A DNA stretch of 20,219 nt from VGPI01 sp964482845. GTDB lineage: Bacteria; Cloacimonadota; Cloacimonadia; Cloacimonadales; Cloacimonadaceae. Positions 5,639 through 11,908 of this stretch are shown piece after piece. The notes under the pieces are model-generated. The model did no database searches. It was not told the DNA's origin and worked only from the letters and a program-made list of their open reading frames with translations. The stretch is from NCBI GenBank assembly GCA_964482845.1, contig CAYZZE010000032.1, positions 1 through 20,219 on the forward strand. The letters are read 5' to 3'. Position 1 is the stretch's first letter; every line of letters starts with the position of its first letter. Position numbers and translations under genes: made by a program.

Positions 5639-7657
5639 ATGGCGGACAAGAAGAAAGACAAGAAGATGGAAACGGGAAGTTTGGCTATCCATACCGAGAA
5701 TATTTTCCCGATCATTAAGAAATGGCTGTATTCGCAGCACGACATTTTCCTGCGGGAATTGATCTCGAATGCGGTGGATGCGATCAATAAACGCCGTTAT
5801 GCGGATGACGGTTATGACGAGAGTCAGATGAGGATCAAGGTGGAACTGGATGCCAAGAAGAGGCAATTGAAGGTGATCGACAGCGGGATCGGTATGACGG
5901 CAGACGAGATCAAGAAGTATATCAATCAGATCGCTTTTTCGGGTGCCGAGGATTTCATCAACAGGTTCAAGGACGTCCAGACCAATATCATTGGTCATTT
6001 TGGGCTGGGATTTTATTCATCCTTCATGGTGGCGGAGAAGGTGACGATCGATTCGCTGTCTTATGAGCCGGACTCGGAACCAGCGTTTTGGGAATGTGAC
6101 GGCTCGACTGAATATGCGATGAGTCTGGGTAAGCGGAAAGAGATCGGGACGACGATCATCGTCCATTTTAATGAGGATTCCAAAGAATACACTGAGACGC
6201 ACAAGATCCGTGAGATCCTGCAACGTTATTGCAATTTTATCCCCTATCCGATAGAATTTGAGGGGAAGGCGATCAATCAAAAGGAAGCGCTGTGGAACCG
6301 CAAACCCAGCGAGATCAAGAAAGAAGAATATATCGAGTTTTACAAGCAGTTGTTCCACGATTGGCAAGATCCGGTGTTCTGGATCCATCTGAATGTGGAT
6401 TATCCATTTAATCTGAAAGGCATCCTGTATTTTCCCAAATTACGCAACGAACCGGATTTCTTTAAGGGTGAGGTGAAATTATTCTGCAACAACGTCTTTG
6501 TGGCAGACAACCTGGAAGATCTGATCCCGGAATTTTTGCTTTTGCTCAAAGGCGGTATCGATATCCCGGATATCCCGCTCAATGTGTCCCGCAGTTTCCT
6601 GCAGACCGACCGCCAGGTCAGAAAGATCACACAGTATGTCGTAAAGAAAGTCGCCGATCACTTCAACGATACCTTCAAGGAAGACCGCAATCAATTTGAA
6701 CAGTATTGGGAAGATATCCAGACCTTTATCAAATATGGCCTGCTCAAAGATGAAGAATTCTTCAATGCCCTGAAGGATATCATCATCTTCAAGACCGCCA
6801 GCGGCGATTATGTGACCCTGGAAGAATACAAGGCACGTAATCAGAACGAGGACAAAAAGACCAAGATCTGGTATAGCGCCAGCGAGGATACGCAGGTGAG
6901 TTATCTCAATCTGATGAAAGAGCAGGGCTTGGAGATCATTTATCAATCCACACCGCTGGACACGCATCTGTATCAGAAACTGGAAAGTGCGGGGGAAAAT
7001 ATCGAATTTATCCGGGTGGATTCCGAATTGAACGATCTGCTGATCAACAAGGACAAAGCGGATAACATCGATCTGGACAACCAGCGTGATTCGGAAAAGA
7101 TCCGGGAGATCTTTTATCGCGGTTTGGCTCAGAAAGTGGAGGCATCCTTCGGAAAAGATAGTTATGCCGGATTCATCAAGCGGTATCCCCAAGCGGCTAC
7201 GGCTCTGACGCCCTATCTGATCCAGGAAGAGGAGCGCACGATCGTCAAACCCTATGATCTTCCGTCCACGGTGCGCGCAGAGATCGGCGAAGAGGCATTT
7301 AAGGCATTATTTGACAATGTCTATACCGAACTCAAGATCGAGGTGAAGAGTTTGAAGTCCGCCGAGATCCCATCCATGATCGTATTCAATGAGCATATGC
7401 GGCGCTGGCATGATATGGATATGATGATGCGGCGCGAAGGGATGGATATGCTGAAGCATCACACGCTGATCGTCAATCAGGAAAACCCGATAGTCCAGAA
7501 ACTGCTCCGGCTCAGTGCAGAAGGCAAGACGGAAGAGGTAAAGACGCTGTGTGGCTATATCCATGACCTGTCCCTACTGGAGCAAAAGCCATTCACGGGC
7601 ATTGAACTAAAGAGATTTATCGAGAAAGCGAACCGGATTCTGTCCTATATCGGATGA
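5639..7657 (+). CDS. htpG: Molecular chaperone HtpG (Hsp90)
   Basis: A 672-residue cytoplasmic ATP-dependent chaperone. The N-terminal GHKL ATPase domain shows LRELISNAVDA with catalytic Glu40 and Mg-binding Asn44, DSGIGM (81-86), and the lid glycine motif IGHFGLGFYSSFM (118-130). The middle domain (about 230-500) includes the YPFNLKGILYFP segment and VSRSFLQTDR, typical of the family. The C-terminal dimerisation domain has the Met-rich amphipathic stretch RRWHDMDMMMRREGM. It is slightly longer than the E. coli protein (about 624) because of an N-terminal Lys-rich start and insertions. The start has GAGGAG 7 bases upstream. Control by HrcA is suggested by the CIRCE-like site upstream. The next gene follows after 70 bp. 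Confidence 0.97.
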   Translation: MADKKKDKKMETGSLAIHTENIFPIIKKWLYSQHDIFLRELISNAVDAINKRRYADDGYDESQMRIKVELDAKKRQLKVIDSGIGMTADEIKKYINQIAFSGAEDFINRFKDVQTNIIGHFGLGFYSSFMVAEKVTIDSLSYEPDSEPAFWECDGSTEYAMSLGKRKEIGTTIIVHFNEDSKEYTETHKIREILQRYCNFIPYPIEFEGKAINQKEALWNRKPSEIKKEEYIEFYKQLFHDWQDPVFWIHLNVDYPFNLKGILYFPKLRNEPDFFKGEVKLFCNNVFVADNLEDLIPEFLLLLKGGIDIPDIPLNVSRSFLQTDRQVRKITQYVVKKVADHFNDTFKEDRNQFEQYWEDIQTFIKYGLLKDEEFFNALKDIIIFKTASGDYVTLEEYKARNQNEDKKTKIWYSASEDTQVSYLNLMKEQGLEIIYQSTPLDTHLYQKLESAGENIEFIRVDSELNDLLINKDKADNIDLDNQRDSEKIREIFYRGLAQKVEASFGKDSYAGFIKRYPQAATALTPYLIQEEERTIVKPYDLPSTVRAEIGEEAFKALFDNVYTELKIEVKSLKSAEIPSMIVFNEHMRRWHDMDMMMRREGMDMLKHHTLIVNQENPIVQKLLRLSAEGKTEEVKTLCGYIHDLSLLEQKPFTGIELKRFIEKANRILSYIG

Positions 7658-7665
7658 GATTTGAA

Positions 7666-7680
7666 TTGACATTATGTCAA
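7666..7680. promoter_or_regulatory. Palindrome TTGACAT-T-ATGTCAA upstream of dehydrogenase
   Basis: A perfect 7+1+7 palindrome 47 bp before the start codon at 7728. It closely resembles the TTGACA-AATT-TGTCAT palindrome before the truncated kinase, which sits at nearly the same distance from its start codon. TTGACA could double as a -35 box, but no good -10 is found at 16-18 bases. It is a candidate operator. Confidence 0.45.
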
Positions 7681-7727
7681 CCGGAAAAGATTGGTCTTCG
7701 CACTAAACAACCGATAAAGGATTAGAT

Positions 7728-9266
7728 ATGTTAAATGTATCTATCGCGCCAGACGGCGGTGAATATAAACTGCCGACAGCAGAAGAAAGCGAGAAAGAAT
7801 TTGAGCTGTTGCAAGAGATCACTGCTCATCAACGTGCTAAGGGCAGAAAGATCGTCGGTGTGCAAGGCTTGGGTTTTGTGGGCTGCGTGATGGCGGCAGT
7901 GGTAGCTGATGCCACGGATGAGTATGGCGAGCCCTATTATTATGTTCATGGGCATCAACGTGCCTCCAAACGCTCCTACTGGAAAGTTCCCGTCATCAAT
8001 ACCGGCAAAGCCCCGGTCAGTTCTTCCGATCCGGAAGTGCCTGAGATCTTCCATCGCTGCATAGTGGAACGTCAGAATTTCCGCGCCACGGCTGAAGATC
8101 GTGTATATGAATTGGTCGATATCGTGGTGGTGGATATCCAGTTGGATGCCACCAAACCTGCCTTTGGCGAAGCGGAAAAGGGCTTTTGCGACCTGCTTGC
8201 CTTCCGGGAAGGGATCAGGACACTGGGCAAACACATCCGCCCCGAATGCATGATCCTGGTGGAAACGACCGTTCCTCCCGGAACTTGCGAGAAAGTGGTC
8301 AAACCAATCATCGAGGATGAGTTTATCAAGCGCGGGATCGATATCATCGAGCATCCGCCCCTGATCGCCCACTCATACGAACGCGTGATGCCCGGCAGCA
8401 AGTATGTGGCATCGATCCGTGACTTTTGGAGAGTATATAGCGGCGTGAATAATAAGAGCAAAGACCTCTGTCGTGAGTTCCTGAGCAAAGTCCTCGACGT
8501 AAAGAACTATCCTCTGACCGAATTGGAGAATACCAATGCCTCCGAATTGGCAAAAGTGATGGAGAATTCATACCGGGCGGCAAATATCGCCCTGACGTTG
8601 GAATGGGCACGCTTTGCCGAAAAGATCGGAGTGGATTTCTTCAAGGTGAGGGAAGCGGTAAGAAAGCGCAAGGGCACGCATGACAACCTTTTACGACCAA
8701 GTTTGGGGGTCGGCGGTTATTGCCTGACCAAGGATCCGGTACTGGCAAATTGGGCGATGAAGACCCTGTTTGAGATCGATGATGCGCTGGATATTGCGAT
8801 CAATGCAGTCAATATCAATGACACGATGCCGTTGCATACGATCGACCTGATCAAAGAGGAGATCCCTGTCCTGCGTAATGTGAAGGTTGCCGTTTTGGGC
8901 GTATCCTATCTGGAAAACCTGGGAGATACGCGCCACTCTCCATCCAAAACGCTTGTGGAGTTTTTGCATAAGGATTTTGCTATGGTCAAGGTGCATGATC
9001 CTTACGTGGAATACTGGGGGGAAATGGAAGAAGTAAAAGTATATAATTCATGGGACGATGTCTTGCCGGAAGCCGATGTTGTGATCTTTGCCGTTGGCCA
9101 TGACGAGTACAAAGAACTTATGCCACAATTCATCGTCGCAAATACCGGCAAGAAGCCGCTGATCGTGGATTGCTCCAATTTCCTGGCTGATGACAGGATC
9201 AGGGAATATCTCCATCTCGGATGTAGCGTCCGTGGAGTGGGGAAGGGGCATATACCCTATCTGTAA
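7728..9266 (+). CDS. UDP-glucose/GDP-mannose dehydrogenase family protein
   Basis: A 512-residue NAD-dependent nucleotide-sugar dehydrogenase that should oxidise the C6 hydroxyl of a UDP- or GDP-sugar to a uronate in the cytoplasm. The Rossmann motif GLGFVG is at 47-52. Other family signatures are VETTVPPGT (178-186), the SYER variant of the SPER loop (216-219), the Lys/Asn pair in ELAKVMENS (Lys276, Asn280), and the catalytic Cys332 in GGYCLTKDP, where the family usually has GGxCLPKD. A C-terminal UDP-binding domain (about 380-512) completes it. It is longer than typical members (about 430), with roughly 35 extra N-terminal residues and an insertion after the Rossmann loop. AAAGGA precedes the ATG. 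The substrate cannot be decided from sequence alone, and no sugar-polymer cluster surrounds it. Confidence 0.88.
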   Translation: MLNVSIAPDGGEYKLPTAEESEKEFELLQEITAHQRAKGRKIVGVQGLGFVGCVMAAVVADATDEYGEPYYYVHGHQRASKRSYWKVPVINTGKAPVSSSDPEVPEIFHRCIVERQNFRATAEDRVYELVDIVVVDIQLDATKPAFGEAEKGFCDLLAFREGIRTLGKHIRPECMILVETTVPPGTCEKVVKPIIEDEFIKRGIDIIEHPPLIAHSYERVMPGSKYVASIRDFWRVYSGVNNKSKDLCREFLSKVLDVKNYPLTELENTNASELAKVMENSYRAANIALTLEWARFAEKIGVDFFKVREAVRKRKGTHDNLLRPSLGVGGYCLTKDPVLANWAMKTLFEIDDALDIAINAVNINDTMPLHTIDLIKEEIPVLRNVKVAVLGVSYLENLGDTRHSPSKTLVEFLHKDFAMVKVHDPYVEYWGEMEEVKVYNSWDDVLPEADVVIFAVGHDEYKELMPQFIVANTGKKPLIVDCSNFLADDRIREYLHLGCSVRGVGKGHIPYL

Positions 9267-9306
9267 ACCGGACAAAACAAAAAAGACCGTTGCACATAGG
9301 TGTATC

Positions 9307-9347
9307 ACCGGCTTTAGCCGGTCGTTGCACTGACTTCAGTCGGTGCA
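9307..9347. repeat. Two adjacent REP-like hairpins
   Basis: ACCGGC-TTTA-GCCGGT (9307-9322) is a perfect 6-bp hairpin. TGCACTGACT-TC-AGTCGGTGCA (9326-9347) is a 10-bp hairpin with one T-G wobble. They lie 40 bp after the dehydrogenase stop. They could stabilise or end its transcript, although no T-run follows. Paired short hairpins of this style resemble REP/BIME elements and the ends of IS200/IS605-type elements. Confidence 0.6.
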
Positions 9348-9408
9348 TGGTAAAATCTATATACTTGTATGACATTTGTTTATGACATCTGGGCAAACGT
9401 GCTGGGTG

Positions 9409-9444
9409 CCGGATAAATCCGGTACAACAACCGGATAAATCCGG
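9409..9444. repeat. Tandem palindromes CCGGATAAATCCGG
   Basis: The 14-base palindrome CCGGATAAATCCGG occurs twice, at 9409-9422 and 9431-9444, 22 bp apart. The second is extended by CAAC on the left and GTTG on the right with one bulged A. With the pair at 9307-9347 this makes four hairpins within 140 bp. Function unknown; REP-like repeat or operator pair. Confidence 0.65.
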
Positions 9445-9483
9445 TGTTGCTGATTATTCAACGGTCTTCAAAATATAATAGGT

Positions 9484-9506
9484 CGGCGGGTCGGATAGTT
9501 CCGCCG
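9484..9506 (+). repeat. Leader hairpin CGGCGG-N11-CCGCCG before ferredoxin gene
   Basis: Six-base G/C arms at 9484-9489 and 9501-9506 form a hairpin ending 19 bases before the ATG at 9526 and 8 bases before the GAAAGG ribosome binding site. It may influence translation or mRNA stability. Confidence 0.4.
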
Positions 9507-9525
9507 GCGTCTTTGAAAGGTAGAA

Positions 9526-10068
9526 ATGATGAGGAGATACACCTTATTGATCGTCCTATGTGCTTTATGGATAGCGGCGGTGGTAGTGAACGCCGAAGTA
9601 ACAGAATCGCCGGAACGGCAAATGGTCATTATAAACGGAAGGATAAACCTGTTCGGACAACGGGTGTTCCTAAGCAGCGAGCAAGAGTCGTATCAGTTGT
9701 TGCTGTTACCCAGCAGGGCCCTGGATTCATTGGGTTTGGCAATCCGTACCGATGACCAGGTGGAGATCGAAGGAGAGATCAGGTCCCAGGCGATACTGGT
9801 GTATAAATTTACGGTCAATGATACGACCAGGGTCTTACGTGATGAGCAGGGACAAGCGGTAGTGCCGGTCACGGGTGGATTGAGGGTGATCCCCTCCCAG
9901 TGTATCAGTTGTCGTTTGTGCGTCAATCAATGCCCAATGGGAGCGATCTCATTTGTCCGGCGAAAAGCTGTGATAGATCCGGAAAAGTGTATTGAGTGTT
10001 ATATCTGCGTGGATGGCAAGCCAGTGGGTTTCAAGGGCTGTCCGGTCGGTGCGATCAAAAGCAACTAA
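9526..10068 (+). CDS. Exported 2x[4Fe-4S] ferredoxin-domain protein
   Basis: A 180-residue protein with GAAAGG 5 bases before its ATG. Residues 1-23 are a Sec-type signal peptide or membrane anchor (MMRRY, hydrophobic core, AxA-like VNA at 21-23); there is no twin-Arg Tat consensus with S/T-RR-x-F. Residues about 30-118 are beta-rich and look like a small OB-like or NusG-II-type domain, without a sure match. Residues 120-178 are a bacterial two-cluster ferredoxin. The first motif is canonical, Cys126-x2-Cys129-x2-Cys132-x3-Cys136-Pro. The second has Cys155-x2-Cys158-x2-Cys161 but then 10 residues before Cys172-Pro, where 3 are usual. The role is probably electron transfer in the periplasm or at the outer face of the membrane; the partner is unknown. 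It converges on mlaF with only 8 bp between stops. Confidence 0.85.
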   Translation: MMRRYTLLIVLCALWIAAVVVNAEVTESPERQMVIINGRINLFGQRVFLSSEQESYQLLLLPSRALDSLGLAIRTDDQVEIEGEIRSQAILVYKFTVNDTTRVLRDEQGQAVVPVTGGLRVIPSQCISCRLCVNQCPMGAISFVRRKAVIDPEKCIECYICVDGKPVGFKGCPVGAIKSN

Positions 10069-10076
10069 CCCACGAT

Positions 10077-10826
10077 CTAGAACTTGCCGACCTCAAAGAA
10101 CCGGTCGATCTGGGGGATCAGAGCGTTCTGGGCTTCATCCAAAGTTCCGGCAAAGAGCAAACTGCCCCCTTCGAGAAAGATGATCCGGTCGGCTATACGA
10201 TGGATGGAAGCGAGTTCGTGGGTTACGACGACGATGGTCATTTTGAGTTGTTTTTTCAGATCCAGGATCAATTCGTCCAATGAGGCGCTGGTCAGCGGAT
10301 CAAGACCAGATGAGGGTTCATCACAAAAGAGGATCTTGGGGTCGAGCGCTAATGCTCTGGCCAGCGCTGCCCGTTTACGCATCCCGCCCGAGAGTTCATT
10401 GGGCAACATATACAATGCATGACCCAGATTGACGAGTTCCAGTTTTACCCGGATGATCCTCTTGATCAGGCCGGGGCTGAGATTGGTGTGTAGTTCCAAG
10501 GGGATGGAGATATTGTCAAAAACGGTTACCGAATTGAGTAGCGCGCCATTTTGGAAAAGCATCCCCACTTGCCTCAGGATGAGATCAAACCTTTCCTGGT
10601 CGAGGTCGGTAACTTCATTGCCCCAGAACTTGACGGATCCGGATGCGGGCTGATAGAGGCGAAGGATATTCTTGAGCAGGGTCGTCTTGCCACAACCGCT
10701 TCCTCCGAGGATAACGGTGATCTCATTAGGATAGATATCCACCGAGACATCGTCAAGGATCACCTTGTCGTCATATTTGGCGGTCAGGTTGCGTACGCTG
10801 ATGATCGGTTCCCGGTGGATGTTCAT
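10077..10826 (-). CDS. mlaF: MlaF-like ABC transporter ATP-binding protein
   Basis: A 249-residue ATPase of an MCE-type lipid ABC transporter, on the cytoplasmic face. Walker A is GGSGCGKTT (41-49), the Q-loop is in MLFQNGALLNSVTVFDNI (89-106), the signature is LSGGM (145-149), and Walker B is ILFCDEPSSGLDP (165-177). The wording after the Q-loop (FQNGALLNSVTVFDNISIPL) is diagnostic of the MlaF/Ttg2A branch. Its ATG overlaps the stop of the permease gene (ATGA), indicating translational coupling. It is the last gene of the minus-strand run. The symbol follows the E. coli Mla system; the substrate here is inferred to be a lipid. Confidence 0.92.
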   Translation of the reverse strand: MNIHREPIISVRNLTAKYDDKVILDDVSVDIYPNEITVILGGSGCGKTTLLKNILRLYQPASGSVKFWGNEVTDLDQERFDLILRQVGMLFQNGALLNSVTVFDNISIPLELHTNLSPGLIKRIIRVKLELVNLGHALYMLPNELSGGMRKRAALARALALDPKILFCDEPSSGLDPLTSASLDELILDLKKQLKMTIVVVTHELASIHRIADRIIFLEGGSLLFAGTLDEAQNALIPQIDRFFEVGKF

Positions 10827-11908
10827 ATATAAAGCAAACTAAACACGGCATCAAAAATTATCACCGCAAATATGGACGAGACGACAGAGGCAGTGGTTGC
10901 CTTTCCCACGCCTTCGGCACCGCCTTTGACGGTGAATCCGTAATAACTGCCAATGATCACAATCACCCAGGCAAAGACCGTGCTCTTGACCAAACTGATC
11001 ACGATATCTTTTACGGTCAAGATCTGGATCGTGCGGGTGACGAAGGTGTGTAAACTGACATCGAGATAGGTGATTGCGACCAATAAACCACCGACAATTC
11101 CGATCAAAATTGAAAAGGTGACCAGGATCGGCATGATGTAAGTAATGGCGTGAAACTTCGGTACAACTATAAATCTGATGGGATTGAGCGCCATTATCTT
11201 CAGAGCGTCGAGTTCTTCGCTTACCTGCATGGTAGCGATCTCGGAAGCGATGGCGGATCCGCTTCTGCCGGCCACAATAACTGCTGTGATCAAGGGTCCC
11301 ATCTCGCGCACCATGGTGATCGAGAGCAGATCCGCAAGAAAGACGTTGCCGCCAAAATTGCGTAACTGGATTGCCGATTGGAGGGACAGGATAAAACCAA
11401 TGATAAAAGACAAAAGAAAAACGATCGGCAATGCTTGGACACCTAATAGAATTGCTTGCTGAACTGTGGCTCCCCGGCGCTGGCATTTCCGGTTCACCAG
11501 TCCGTAGGCAGACCAGAAGAAAATATCGGACGCAAGATTGATACGTCTTGCCAAATTCTTCATGGAGTTGATAAAACTGGCGCCGATGCCTTCAAAAAAT
11601 TCAATGCGTTCGGGAGCTGGTATGGGTTTTAACTTGTGGGAGGAATAAGTTCCTATCATTTCACGAACCGCAGGAGATCCACCGCTGAGCATCACGATAC
11701 CGCTGACTGTTTCCATCATGACCTGGATTTCTTCCAGAAAAGCAACACCAGCGCTATCGATCAAGGTCACTCCTGAGATATCAAGCATCACCGGCTTGTG
11801 GTGGTTCATTATCCTGTTCACCTGCCGACTTAGATCTTCGATCGTCTCAAAGACCAATGAGCCGGAAAAGTAGATGGTGTTATTTTTAAATTCAGCGGTA
11901 CTCATCAT
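10823..11908 (-). CDS. mlaE: STAS domain-MlaE permease fusion protein
   Basis: About 361 residues. The ATG at 11908 is preferred over the in-frame TTG at 11911; it overlaps the last base of the preceding stop codon, so translation is probably coupled. Residues about 5-100 form a STAS domain (PVMLDISGVTLIDSAGVAFLEE), the module that in E. coli is the separate subunit MlaB, which binds the ATPase. The rest is an MlaE-family permease with about five to six membrane segments and the conserved cytoplasmic loop VREMGPLITAVIVAGRSGSAIASEIATM...DALKIMALNP that contacts the ATPase. It forms the inner-membrane channel of the MCE lipid transporter. The STAS-MlaE fusion is a known arrangement in several phyla. 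Confidence 0.93.
   Translation of the reverse strand: MMSTAEFKNNTIYFSGSLVFETIEDLSRQVNRIMNHHKPVMLDISGVTLIDSAGVAFLEEIQVMMETVSGIVMLSGGSPAVREMIGTYSSHKLKPIPAPERIEFFEGIGASFINSMKNLARRINLASDIFFWSAYGLVNRKCQRRGATVQQAILLGVQALPIVFLLSFIIGFILSLQSAIQLRNFGGNVFLADLLSITMVREMGPLITAVIVAGRSGSAIASEIATMQVSEELDALKIMALNPIRFIVVPKFHAITYIMPILVTFSILIGIVGGLLVAITYLDVSLHTFVTRTIQILTVKDIVISLVKSTVFAWVIVIIGSYYGFTVKGGAEGVGKATTASVVSSIFAVIIFDAVFSLLYI

Noticed and set aside
6479..7192. 237-codon minus-strand frame inside htpG
   Set aside because: Shadow of a certain HtpG coding region, with the Ile/Phe-rich composition of an antisense frame.
180..9470. TTATTCAACGGT shared between 181-192 and about 9454-9465 with further similarity after it
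   Set aside because: A 12-base match between two places in 20 kb is expected by chance; the extended similarity (about 17 of 20) is suggestive but not enough to call a repeat family.
9526..9600. Tat export signal on the ferredoxin protein
   Set aside because: The N-terminus has MMRRY but not the S/T-R-R-x-F-L-K pattern, and its core is strongly hydrophobic as in Sec signals or anchors.
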